NCBI GenBank assembly: GCA_050739575.1
Contig: JBOIBN010000007.1
Location: 1 to 52,403, forward strand
Origin: JBOIBN01 sp050739575
Lineage (GTDB): Bacteria > Pseudomonadota > Gammaproteobacteria > JAKDMP01
Reading direction: 5' to 3'
Length of the DNA: 52,403 nt
Part shown: positions 19,687-27,332 of the stretch, piece after piece
How positions within the stretch are numbered: the first letter of the stretch is position 1
Layout of the letters: each line of letters opens with the position of its first letter
Made by a program: the position numbers and the translations under genes
Notes under the pieces: generated by a model
The model's input: the letters and a program-made list of their open reading frames with translations, nothing else
Told to the model about the DNA's origin: nothing
Database searches by the model: none

Positions 19687-21032
19687 CGGCACAAAAACCC
19701 TGCGTACTCGTCGTGGACGACGAGCCGGATCTGCGCGAGCTGCTCCGCCTCACGCTCGAGGAAATGAACCTGGGCGCCGTGCTCGAAGCCGATGTCGCCG
19801 GCGCGCGCCGGCGGATCGCAAGCGAGCGCGTGGACCTCGTGCTCACCGACATGCGCCTGCCCGATGGCAACGGCCTCGAGCTGATCGAATGGATGCAGCA
19901 CCAAGCGCCGGGCGTACCGGTCGCCGTCATCACCGCCTACGGCAATGTCGAAACCGCGGTCGCCGCGCTCAAGGCGGGCGCTTTCGACTTCCTCGCGAAA
20001 CCGCTCGATCTCGCGCGTCTGCGCCGCGTCGTCGCGAGCGCGCTCAGCCTCGCCGCATCCGACACCGCCGCCGGCGCCAGTCCGCTGCTCGGCGAGGCCG
20101 TCTCCATGCACGAACTGCGCGCGCTCATCGCGCGCTTCGCGCGCAGCCAGGCGCCGGTGCTCATCACCGGCGAATCGGGCACCGGCAAGGAACTCGCCGC
20201 CCGCCTCATCCACGCCGCGAGCGTACGCGCGTCCCATCCCTTCGTGCCCGTCAACTGCGGCGCCATTCCCTCGGAACTGATGGAAAGCGAATTCTTCGGC
20301 CACCGCCGCGGGAGTTTCACCGGCGCCGTCGCCGACCGCCCCGGAATCATCCTGAGCGCCGAGGGCGGCACCCTGTTTCTGGACGAAATCGCCGAACTCA
20401 CGCCGCCGATGCAGGCGAAACTGCTGCGCGTGATCCAGGATCACTGCGTGCGTCCTGTCGGCGCGACCGCAGAAGTGCCGGTGGACGTGCGCTTCCTCGC
20501 CGCGACCCACCGCGATCTCGCCCAGCGGGTCGCCGACGGACGCTTCCGCGAAGACCTCTACTACCGCATCGACGTCATCAGCCTGCGCGTGCCGCCGCTC
20601 CGCGAGCGCCGCGAAGACATTCCTCTCCTCGCCGAACATCTGCTCGCGCGCATCGCGGCCGACACCGGCATCCCCGCGCCCGCACTAAGTCCGGAGGCGC
20701 TTGCCGCGCTCGCCGAGCACGACTACCCGGGCAACGTGCGCGAGCTGGAAAACATCCTCGAACGCGCGCTCGCCTACACGAGCGGGGACACCTTGCAGGC
20801 CACCGACATCCGCCCGCGTTGCGCGCCGCGTCCGGGCACGGAACCCGCGAGCACGGGCGCCGCGCCGCTGCCCGCGCGCCTCGAGGATTTGCGCCGCGAA
20901 GCGATCGAAAAGGCACTCCGCGAAGCCCGCGGCAACCGCACCGAGGCGGCCCGCCGCCTCGGCATCAACACCCGCCAACTGCGCTACCGTATCGTCAAGC
21001 TCGGCATCGAGATTCCCCCGCCCTTCCTGTAG
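19674..21032 (+). CDS. pilR: Sigma-54-dependent response regulator PilR
   Basis: A 452-residue NtrC-family activator. The receiver domain has the acidic pair VVDDEPD and the phosphorylation aspartate in VLTDMRLPDGNG. The AAA+ domain has Walker A GESGTGKELAARLIH, the sigma-54-contact loop as GSFTGA, and Walker B GGTLFLDEIAEL. A Fis-type helix-turn-helix ends the protein (NRTEAARRLGINTRQLRYRI). It should activate pilA, whose sigma-54 promoter lies 1.1 kb downstream. The last residues, PPPFL, run into a REP element. The TAG stop is the TAG of the element's GTAG, so the original C-terminus may have been altered when the repeat arrived. Confidence 0.94.
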   Translation: MAGVTAQKPCVLVVDDEPDLRELLRLTLEEMNLGAVLEADVAGARRRIASERVDLVLTDMRLPDGNGLELIEWMQHQAPGVPVAVITAYGNVETAVAALKAGAFDFLAKPLDLARLRRVVASALSLAASDTAAGASPLLGEAVSMHELRALIARFARSQAPVLITGESGTGKELAARLIHAASVRASHPFVPVNCGAIPSELMESEFFGHRRGSFTGAVADRPGIILSAEGGTLFLDEIAELTPPMQAKLLRVIQDHCVRPVGATAEVPVDVRFLAATHRDLAQRVADGRFREDLYYRIDVISLRVPPLRERREDIPLLAEHLLARIAADTGIPAPALSPEALAALAEHDYPGNVRELENILERALAYTSGDTLQATDIRPRCAPRPGTEPASTGAAPLPARLEDLRREAIEKALREARGNRTEAARRLGINTRQLRYRIVKLGIEIPPPFL

Positions 21033-21105
21033 GAGCGGCGGTCCCCGCCGCGATGGGCCTTACAACTACCACCACCGCATTCGCGGTCGGGACGACCGCT
21101 CCTAC
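21029..21105. repeat. Inverted REP pair (BIME)
   Basis: Two REP units face each other. The left one is GTAGGAGCGGCGGTCC followed by CCGCCGC and forms a 7-bp stem with a TCC loop. The right one, read on the minus strand, is GTAGGAGCGGTCGTCC followed by CGACCGC. The GTAG tetranucleotide at both outer ends is the hallmark of RAYT-associated REPs. This copy overlaps the pilR stop codon. Confidence 0.9.
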
Positions 21106-21128
21106 AAGAGCCACACCCATCTCCTCTT

Positions 21129-21206
21129 GTAGGAGCGGCGGTCCCCGCCGCGATGGATCTCGCAGAATTCCAGCGCTGCATTCGCGGTCGGGACGACCGC
21201 TCCTAC
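21129..21206. repeat. Inverted REP pair (BIME) at the 3' end of the RAYT gene
   Basis: It has the same two-arm structure as the pair at 21029, and only 23 bases separate the two. The right GTAG provides the TAG stop codon of the RAYT gene on the minus strand (21203-21205). Confidence 0.9.
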
Positions 21207-21700
21207 AGAAAGGCGGCATCCCAGAACGGATAATCGCCCACTTGCTCGACCAAACCGGCGCGCAGCGGGTTTGCAATGACGTAACGGGCCAGTTTGCGGA
21301 GATCCTCATCCCTACGCACGGCGTGATCGTGAAAGCCTGCCTGCCATACCCGCCGTCCGGAACATCGGTCGCGTTCATTCAGACGCCGGGCGACATAAGA
21401 CTTAACGGCGCGCATCGCTTCGGCCAGCGTATGCGTTTCACCGAGCGTGACCAGCCAATGCAAATGATCGGGCATCAGTACCCAGGCCAGCGTTTGACCG
21501 CGACCGGAGTGGTGATGGTGGGCCAGCGTCCGCGCGACCATGCAGCCGGCGTCAAAGTCGGCGAACAGCGGTCGGCGGGCATGGGTCACGGTGGTGAGCA
21601 GGTAGGTATGCGCCGGCGCGGAGTAACGTCCGCGGCGCAGTGCACGTCCGTGCCGGAGTGAATGCGACGCCGGTATTTGAACCGGTGGGCGATTCGCCAT
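21203..21700 (-). mobile_element. REP-associated tyrosine transposase (RAYT)
   Basis: A 165-residue Y1 HUH transposase of the IS200-like RAYT group. The HUH motif is in WVLMPDHLHWLVTLGETHTL, and the probable catalytic tyrosine is in LARYVIANPLRAGLVEQVGD. The N-terminal YLLTTVTHARRPLFADF is also typical of the family. RAYTs cut and move GTAG-headed REP hairpins in related bacteria. Two REP pairs flank it on each side, so the whole block 21029-21903 looks like a complete REPtron. I chose the ATG at 21700; upstream, the reading frame runs through REP DNA. All key residues appear intact. Confidence 0.9.
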
Positions 21701-21724
21701 GGACGCAAGGGTAACGCGGATCGG

Positions 21725-21802
21725 GTAGGAGCGGCGGTCCCCGCCGCGATGGGTCTTACAAGATTCCACCGTCGCATTCGCGGTTGGGACGACCGCTCCT
21801 AC
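21725..21802. repeat. Inverted REP pair (BIME) at the 5' side of the RAYT gene
   Basis: The left unit is GTAGGAGCGGCGGTCC plus CCGCCGC. The right unit is the TCG/CGA stem variant with one base change (TTGGGAC instead of TCGGGAC). It begins 24 bases upstream of the RAYT start codon. Confidence 0.9.
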
Positions 21803-21825
21803 AAGAGTCACATCCACCTCCTCAT

Positions 21826-21903
21826 GTAGGAGCGGCGGTCCCCGCCGCGATGGGCCTCGCAGAATTCCAGCGCCGCATTCGCGGCGGGGACCGCCGCTCC
21901 TAC
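21826..21903. repeat. Inverted REP pair (BIME) with identical arms
   Basis: This copy differs from its neighbours because the right arm also carries the GCGGCGG stem. The two units are therefore nearly perfect inverted copies of each other and could fold into one long cruciform. It lies between the RAYT gene and the pilA control region. Confidence 0.88.
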
Positions 21904-21930
21904 AACAAGGGAAAACTTCGGGCGGAAGGT

Positions 21931-21963
21931 GACACAAATTGTCGGCGGGCGACAATTTGTGTC
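21931..21963. promoter_or_regulatory. Perfect inverted repeat upstream of pilA, candidate PilR site
   Basis: GACACAAATTGTCG (21931-21944) is repeated in exact inverse as CGACAATTTGTGTC (21950-21963) with a 5-base spacer. Each arm contains TGTC/GACA cores, and the PilR sites described in Pseudomonas are TGTC-based. It ends about 135 bp before the sigma-54 promoter, a normal distance for an enhancer bound by an NtrC-type activator. Binding by PilR is inference. Confidence 0.7.
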
Positions 21964-22098
21964 GTTTTGCGTTCGTGTGCGCTACAGCACAAAGCGCGCG
22001 ACGCTCGGCCTACTACAAGGGCGGAAAATTTTTCAAGTCGTTGACGCTGCGATGTTTTATCTGGATTTTTTACGCGCCGGACCGAGGCGGCGGCGCCA

Positions 22099-22115
22099 TT
22101 GGCACGCTTCTTGCT
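22099..22115 (+). promoter_or_regulatory. Sigma-54 promoter of pilA
   Basis: TTGGCACGCTTCTTGCT matches the sigma-54 consensus TGGCACG-N4-TTGC(A/T) at every conserved position, with GG at 22101-22102 and GC at 22113-22114 exactly 10 bp apart. Transcription should start near 22126, about 50 bases before the pilA start codon. It fits with pilS and pilR just upstream. Confidence 0.93.
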
Positions 22116-22175
22116 GCATCTGTGCTGTGAGCCCATGAGGCCCACTCAATCCCATCACATTGTGGAGAGCTGGAA

Positions 22176-22661
22176 ATGAAAGGCAAAGAACAGGGGTTTA
22201 CTCTGATCGAACTGATGATCGTCGTCGCGATCATTGCCATCCTGGCAGCGATCGCGATTCCTCTTTACCTCAACTACACCACACGCGCGCAGTCCACCGG
22301 CGCCCTCTCGCTCGGCGCAGGCCTCCAGCCTGACGTGGTCGAGTACTACAACACCAACGGCTACTGGCCGGCGGGCAACCTCGTAGCGGGCGCGGCAACT
22401 TCCGGGAGCATCGTCGGCAAATATGTTGCAAGCGTTCAAATCTCCAAAGGAAAAATCGAGTCGACGTTCTGCACGAATCCGGGGCCGGCCGGCGCCAGCA
22501 GCATCACGTGCGAGGCCAATAAGAAGCTCGCCAATATCGTCATGACGCTTTCCCCGACCTCTTCCGCGGGCTCCATCGTCTGGATCTGCTACGTGAGCAA
22601 CGCCAACGTTTACCCGCTCGTGCCCGAAGAGTGCCGGCACGTGGCGAACACGGGCGGCTGA
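22176..22661 (+). CDS. pilA: Type IV major pilin PilA
   Basis: A 161-residue type IVa pilin. The short leader MKGKEQG is cut before Phe8 by the prepilin peptidase, and FTLIELMIVVAIIAILAAIA is the conserved N-terminal helix with Glu12 (E5 of the mature protein). Four cysteines (99, 112, 138, 153) probably form two disulfides, the last one closing a C-terminal D-region-like loop. Ser/Thr-rich stretches (TLSPTSSAGS and ATSGS) are possible O-glycosylation sites. A GGAGAG ribosome binding site precedes the ATG, and a terminator follows. The TMTC-like genes downstream may decorate it; this is inference. Confidence 0.95.
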   Translation: MKGKEQGFTLIELMIVVAIIAILAAIAIPLYLNYTTRAQSTGALSLGAGLQPDVVEYYNTNGYWPAGNLVAGAATSGSIVGKYVASVQISKGKIESTFCTNPGPAGASSITCEANKKLANIVMTLSPTSSAGSIVWICYVSNANVYPLVPEECRHVANTGG

Positions 22662-22706
22662 CAGGAATCCTCCTCCGGGTTTGACCTCCCGGTATACGCG
22701 TAACTT

Positions 22707-22732
22707 GGCCCGCTCCGGCGGGCCATTTTTTT
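22707..22732 (+). terminator. Rho-independent terminator of pilA
   Basis: The stem GGCCCGC (22707-22713) with GCGGGCC (22718-22724) closes a TCCG loop and is followed by A and seven T residues. It separates pilA from the glycosyltransferase genes, which need their own promoter or read-through. Confidence 0.93.
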
Positions 22733-22760
22733 ACCCGCCGCCCCGCGGCGAAACCTAATT

Positions 22761-22822
22761 GCAGGAGCGGCCTCCGCCGCGAATTATCGTTACCCCCACA
22801 GGGCGGGGACAACCGCTCCTGC
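22761..22822. repeat. Degenerate REP pair
   Basis: GCAGGAGCGGCCTCCGCCGC faces a right unit ending CCGCTCCTGC across a shortened, altered middle. GCAG replaces GTAG at both ends, so this is a decayed or variant copy. Confidence 0.7.
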
Positions 22823-22844
22823 AACCCTTACCCCTCCACCTCTT

Positions 22845-22922
22845 GTAGGAGCGGCGGTCCCCGCCGCGATGGGCCGTGCAGAATTCCACCGCCGCATTCG
22901 CGGTCGGGACGACCGCTCCTAT
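22845..22922. repeat. Inverted REP pair (BIME)
   Basis: A standard two-arm copy with GTAGGAGCGGCGGTCC on the left and the GGTCGGGACGACC stem on the right. The right end reads CTAT instead of CTAC. Confidence 0.9.
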
Positions 22923-22944
22923 AACGCTCACCCATCCACCTCTT

Positions 22945-23022
22945 GTAGGAGCGGCGGTCCCCGCCGCGATGGACCGTGCAGAATTCCATCGCCGCATTCG
23001 CGGTCGGGACGACCGCTCCTAC
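22945..23022. repeat. Inverted REP pair (BIME)
   Basis: A standard copy, almost identical to the one 100 bp upstream, so the pair forms a 100-bp tandem unit. It ends 42 bases before the first TMTC-like gene. Any promoter for that gene must therefore lie in or around the repeats. Confidence 0.9.
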
Positions 23023-23064
23023 AATCCACACCCGCCCGCCGCAACTCCCGAGTCCCCAAGTAGA

Positions 23065-25227
23065 ATGCCCGCGATGCGCATTCCCGCCGGCCTGCGGCCG
23101 TGGCTCCCGCTGCTCTTTCTGTTCGCTCTGCTCGGCGCGGCCGCGGCGGCGTATTACCCCGGTCTCTCCGGCCCGTTCCTGCTTGACGACTTGGCGAATC
23201 TCCCGGCGCTCGGCTCCTGGGGGCCGGTAAACAATGTCACGACGCTGGTGAGTTATCTCACGAGCGGCATCGCCGGACCCACCGGACGTCCGCTCGCGCT
23301 CGCCGCGTTCCTGATGGACGCGCATTCGTGGCCGGCGAATCCGTGGCCGTTCAAGCTCACCAACCTGCTTTTCCATCTGCTGAACGGCGTGCTGCTCGCG
23401 GCGCTGCTCGTGCGGCTTTCGCGCTGGCGCGGACTCGGGCGCGAGGCCGCGATGTGGGCCGGCGTGCTCGGCGCGGGACTGTGGCTGGTGCATCCGCTGT
23501 TCGTTTCGACCACGCTCTACATCGTGCAGCGGATGACGGAACTCGCGGCGCTGTTCGTATTCGCGGGACTGCTCGCTTATGTCACCGGCCGCCTGCGCCT
23601 CGCCGCCGGACGCGCGCGCAGCGGCTATGCGCTGATGATCTGCGGGCTCGTGTTCGGCACGCTGCTCGGCGCGCTCTCGAAGGAGAACGCGCTGCTGCTG
23701 CCGCTGCTCGCGCTGGTGCTCGAATGGACGGTGCTGCGTAATTCGGAAGCGGGGATAGGAGATTCGCGGCGGGGACCGCCGCTCCTACAAGGCGAGGAAA
23801 GAATCACGACCGCCGCCCAAAACAATTCCCCTTCTCCCTCGCAGGGAGAGGGCCGGGGTGAGGGTGAAAAACAAATCGGTGAGGCTGTAAAGAAAAATCG
23901 CGAGCACGCTCGCTCGTATTCTTCCCCAATCCCGACCCGAATACCGTCGCTCGCGTTTCGCATCGTCTTTTTGTGGCTGCCTTCGCTCGCGCTCGCCGCC
24001 TACCTGCTTGCGCCGCTCGGCCACGCGACGCACGCCATCGGCGATCGCGACTTCACGATCGCGATGCGCTTGCTGACCGAAGCGCGGGTGGTCGTGCAGT
24101 ACCTCTATCTGATCGTGATTCCGCACGCCTGGACCGGCGGCCTCTTCTCGGGAATGAGCATTTCCACCGGCCTCCTCACGCCGTGGACGACACTGCCCTG
24201 CATTCTTTTGATCGTGGCGCTCATCGTCTTCGCCTTCGCCGTGCGCCGCCGTTTCCCCGCGCTCGCCGCCGCGATCCTGTTTTATTTCGCCGGACAGTTG
24301 CTCGAATCCACCACGATTCCGCTGGAGCTTTATTTCGAGCACCGCAACTATCTGCCGGCGGCGCTCGCGTTCTGGCCGCTCGCACTGTGGATCGTGCGCG
24401 GCCCGGGCGGCAAATGGTTGCGCACCGGCATTGCGGGTCTCGCGCTCGCCGTGCTGCTCGCGTTGACGGCGATGCGCGCCGATCTGTGGGGCAACGGGGT
24501 GCAGCTCGCACTCGTCTGGATGCACGAGGATCCGGACTCATCGCGCGCCCAGGTGTGGGGCGCGCAGGGGCTCACGGTCGCCGGGCGCCCCGATCTCGCG
24601 CTCGCTACCTTGAAAAAGGCCGCGCAAGCCCAGCCGGGCAGCATCAGCATTACGCTCAGCCGGCTCGATTTGGCCTGCAAATTGGGCGTTGCGCGACCCG
24701 CCGATCTCGCCGCCGTGGTGTACGCCGCCGGCCACGACGCCGGCGGGTCGCCGCTTATTTACACTAACGTCGGAGAATTTGGCGCGAGCCTCGCCCAGAA
24801 TCCCTGCCCGCCGCTCACCGCCGCGGGCCTGCTCGCGATTCCTGCGGCGGCGCTCGCCAACCCGCACTTCTCCCGCGACCCGGCGCTGCGTCAGGAATTC
24901 CTGGTGCTGCGCGGACAGTTGCTGCTCCACCAGCATCGGCCCGAGGACGCCTTCCGCGCGTTCGCACAGGCGCTCCCGATTTATCCCAAGCCGGACACGG
25001 CGCTGGTCACCGCCGCCGATCTCTACATCGCGCACCAGCCACGGCTGGGTCTTGCGATTCTCGACGAATACGAGCGGCTGCCGCCGCGCCACGAAAGCGG
25101 CTGGACGATGGCGCGCCTGCACGACTGGTGGCTGGATCGCACCGGCTGGTACAGTGAATCCTTCCGCCGCGTGCGCGCCGCACTGGAAGAACAATTGCAC
25201 ACCTCCGGCACGGCGAACAAATCATGA
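23065..25227 (+). CDS. TMTC-like GT-C membrane glycosyltransferase, paralog 1
   Basis: A 720-residue protein with about ten hydrophobic segments and a soluble C-terminal half with TPR-like helices (from about residue 490). The first outer loop has GPFLLDD, placed like the catalytic acidic pair of GT-C enzymes. HPLFVSTTLYIVQRMTELAA, LSKENALLLPLL and EHRNYLPAALAF match, in order, the HP-x-VxxVxxRAELLA, KE and ER-x-LYLPS blocks of TMTC O-mannosyltransferases. It probably transfers a sugar from a polyprenyl-phosphate carrier to a protein at the outer face of the inner membrane; PilA is the obvious candidate. Residues about 234-287 come from an inserted repeat. The ATG at 23065 or 23074 starts it. 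Confidence 0.72.
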   Translation: MPAMRIPAGLRPWLPLLFLFALLGAAAAAYYPGLSGPFLLDDLANLPALGSWGPVNNVTTLVSYLTSGIAGPTGRPLALAAFLMDAHSWPANPWPFKLTNLLFHLLNGVLLAALLVRLSRWRGLGREAAMWAGVLGAGLWLVHPLFVSTTLYIVQRMTELAALFVFAGLLAYVTGRLRLAAGRARSGYALMICGLVFGTLLGALSKENALLLPLLALVLEWTVLRNSEAGIGDSRRGPPLLQGEERITTAAQNNSPSPSQGEGRGEGEKQIGEAVKKNREHARSYSSPIPTRIPSLAFRIVFLWLPSLALAAYLLAPLGHATHAIGDRDFTIAMRLLTEARVVVQYLYLIVIPHAWTGGLFSGMSISTGLLTPWTTLPCILLIVALIVFAFAVRRRFPALAAAILFYFAGQLLESTTIPLELYFEHRNYLPAALAFWPLALWIVRGPGGKWLRTGIAGLALAVLLALTAMRADLWGNGVQLALVWMHEDPDSSRAQVWGAQGLTVAGRPDLALATLKKAAQAQPGSISITLSRLDLACKLGVARPADLAAVVYAAGHDAGGSPLIYTNVGEFGASLAQNPCPPLTAAGLLAIPAAALANPHFSRDPALRQEFLVLRGQLLLHQHRPEDAFRAFAQALPIYPKPDTALVTAADLYIAHQPRLGLAILDEYERLPPRHESGWTMARLHDWWLDRTGWYSESFRRVRAALEEQLHTSGTANKS
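23764..23923. repeat. Composite REP element inside the first TMTC-like gene
   Basis: Three blocks lie in a row. The first is an inverted REP (TCGCGGCGGGGACCGCCGC, ending CTCCTAC). The second is a palindromic CCTTCTCCCT...AGGGAGAGGG box followed by GGGGTGAGGGTG (23829-23866). The third is a GCGAGCACGCTCGCTCGTA hairpin near 23900. The element is read in frame and encodes a hydrophilic segment starting GDSRRGPPLLQGEE. Related copies lie at 25599 and 30443. Confidence 0.85.
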
Positions 25228-27332
25228 AGCGCCGCTGGCTGCCCTGGCTCGGGCTCGCCGTGGCGCTTACGGCGACGGCGCTCGTTTACTGGCCGGGCAC
25301 CTACGGCTCGTTCCTGCTCGACGATTACCCGAACATCGTCGATAACCCGGCGCTGAAAATCACCTCGCTCGCACCCGCGAACCTGATCCGCGCGGCCGAG
25401 AGCAGTGACAGCGGACCGCTCGGCCGCCCGCTCTCGATGGTCTCGTTCGCGCTCAACGACTACTTCAGCGGCATGAAACCCGGGCCGATGAAGATCACCA
25501 ACGTCGCGATTCATTTGCTGAACGGGGTGCTGGTGTTCCTGTTCCTGCGTCTGCTGCTCGGCGCGTATGCCCGAAGCCGGGAACGGAAAACAGGGGATTC
25601 GCGGCGGGGACCGCCGCTCCTGCAAGGCGAGGAAGGAATCACATCCGCCGCCCAAGGCAATACCCCCTCTCCCTCGACGGGAGAGGGTTGGGGTGAGGGT
25701 GAAAAAGACAATCGCGAGCAAGCTTGCTCGTATTCTTCCCCGGCGCCGATTTACGACTGGGTCGCGCTTGCGGTAACGGCCGCGTGGCTGCTCGCGCCGA
25801 TCAATCTCACCGCCGTGCTCTACGTGGTGCAGCGCATGACGTCGCTCGCCGCGACGTTCACGCTGCTCGGACTGATCGCTTATATGGCGGGACGGCGCCT
25901 GCTGCTCGCGGACACGCGACACAAGACGGGCGCCCTGATGCTCCTCGCGGCGGCGCTCGTCGCCACCGCTCTCGCCGCCTTCACCAAGGAAGTCGGTGCG
26001 CTCACTCTGCTCTATGCCTTCGTCATCGAGTGGGTGATCTTCGGCCTGCGACGTGCGGACGGGCGGCGTTCGCCGCTCATGATCGGCTACTTCACGCTCT
26101 TTCTTCTGCTGCCCGGCATCGGCGCAGTCGTGTGGCTGCTGCCGGGCGCACTCGAACCGGGCGCCTGGGCCTCGCGTTCCTTCGATCTCGGCCAGCGACT
26201 GCTCAGCGAGGGCAGCGCGATCTGGCATTACATCGGCTGGTCGCTGCTGCCGGATCTGCGCCAACTCACGCTCTACCACGACGCGTTCCCGGTTGCGCGG
26301 AACCTGGTCACGCCGTGGACGACACTGCCGGCCTGGGCCGGCATCGCGATCCTGTTCGCCGCGGGACTCGCGCTGCGCCGTCGCCGTCCGCTCATCAGCC
26401 TCGGGATTCTGTGGTTCCTCGCCGGCCAGGTGATGACGGCGACTTTCATTCCGCTCGAACTGGTGTTCGAGCACCGCGAGTATCTGCCTTCGATCGGTCT
26501 CTACCTGCTGCTGTTCTCGCCGTTGCTGCTCGTCGAATCGCGGCGCCTGCGCGTCGCGCGCATCGGTGCGGTCGCGGCGATCGTGCTGCTCTACGCCTGC
26601 GCGCTCGCACTGCGCTCGCTCGACTGGTCGAACCCCTTGCTGCAGGCGGCGATCGAGGCCCAGGCGCATCCCGAATCCCCGCGCGCGACCTATGCCTATG
26701 GGCGCACGCTTGCGATGTTCACCACGGTGGATCCAAGCGTTGCGCCGAAGGCCCGCGCCGCGCTGGAGGCCGCCCGCCGCGTGCCGGGCCAGACGACGCT
26801 CCCGGATTCGGCCCTGATCCTGCTTGAGCACGATTTGCATCAGCCGATCCGACGCGAATGGTTCGAGGACATGGCGAAGCAGTTGCACCGCCGCCCGCCC
26901 AACCCGGAGGACATCGCCGCGCTGAACAGCCTGGTGAATTGCGCGATCCGCGAAGACGATCCCTGCCGGTTCCCGCGGCTCGCGCTGGACTCGGTCTTCG
27001 CCGCGGCGCTCGAGGGCCGCGCCCCGAACGGCTACGTGATGGCGATCTACGGCAACTATCTCCTGAACGCCCGGCACGATCCCGCGGCCGCGACCGGCAT
27101 TTTCAAGGCGCTGGTACACTTGTCGCCCGATGAGCCGGCCTATCACTTCAATCTCGGCGTGAGCGAGGCCAATGCCGGCAACCTCGCCGCCGCGCGCACG
27201 GAACTTGCAACGCTGAAACGACTCAATCGCTTCGGCCTCAACGATCCACAAATAAAAGGACTTTCCAAGCTGATTTCCCGGATCGCCCATGACACGACGC
27301 AAGAAAAGCAAACCCACGACGACAAACACTAG
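25224..27332 (+). CDS. TMTC-like GT-C membrane glycosyltransferase, paralog 2
   Basis: A 702-residue paralog of the preceding gene, overlapping its stop by four bases. YGSFLLDDYPNIVDNPAL is the acidic first-loop motif, PINLTAVLYVVQRMTSLAAT and AFTKEVGALTLLYAF follow, and FEHREYLPSIGLYLLL is the LYLPS-like block. The C-terminal half contains at least one recognisable TPR (PAYHFNLGVSEANAGNLAAA). Residues about 126-172 come from the composite repeat, here between transmembrane segments and at a different place from paralog 1. The role is as for paralog 1. Three copies suggest different acceptor sites or different sugars. Confidence 0.72.
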   Translation: MKRRWLPWLGLAVALTATALVYWPGTYGSFLLDDYPNIVDNPALKITSLAPANLIRAAESSDSGPLGRPLSMVSFALNDYFSGMKPGPMKITNVAIHLLNGVLVFLFLRLLLGAYARSRERKTGDSRRGPPLLQGEEGITSAAQGNTPSPSTGEGWGEGEKDNREQACSYSSPAPIYDWVALAVTAAWLLAPINLTAVLYVVQRMTSLAATFTLLGLIAYMAGRRLLLADTRHKTGALMLLAAALVATALAAFTKEVGALTLLYAFVIEWVIFGLRRADGRRSPLMIGYFTLFLLLPGIGAVVWLLPGALEPGAWASRSFDLGQRLLSEGSAIWHYIGWSLLPDLRQLTLYHDAFPVARNLVTPWTTLPAWAGIAILFAAGLALRRRRPLISLGILWFLAGQVMTATFIPLELVFEHREYLPSIGLYLLLFSPLLLVESRRLRVARIGAVAAIVLLYACALALRSLDWSNPLLQAAIEAQAHPESPRATYAYGRTLAMFTTVDPSVAPKARAALEAARRVPGQTTLPDSALILLEHDLHQPIRREWFEDMAKQLHRRPPNPEDIAALNSLVNCAIREDDPCRFPRLALDSVFAAALEGRAPNGYVMAIYGNYLLNARHDPAAATGIFKALVHLSPDEPAYHFNLGVSEANAGNLAAARTELATLKRLNRFGLNDPQIKGLSKLISRIAHDTTQEKQTHDDKH
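25599..25738. repeat. Composite REP element inside the second TMTC-like gene
   Basis: It has the same three blocks, order and orientation as at 23764: inverted REP (25599-25623, ending CTCCTGC), CCCTCTCCCT...GGGAGAGGGTTGGGGTGAGG box (25664-25701), and the GCGAGCAAGCTTGCTCGTA hairpin. It is translated in the same frame, beginning GDSRRGPPLLQGEEGITSAA. The host position within the protein differs by about 100 residues. Confidence 0.87.

Noticed and set aside
20308..20328. GSFTGA in PilR as a defect of the sigma-54 contact loop
   Set aside because: GSFTGA is a normal variant among active NtrC-family proteins, and the pilA sigma-54 promoter is intact.
21029..23022. Regularly spaced repeats resembling a CRISPR array
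   Set aside because: The units are palindromic REP pairs with conserved inner sequence, irregular spacing and a RAYT nearby; there are no unique spacers of constant length and no cas genes.
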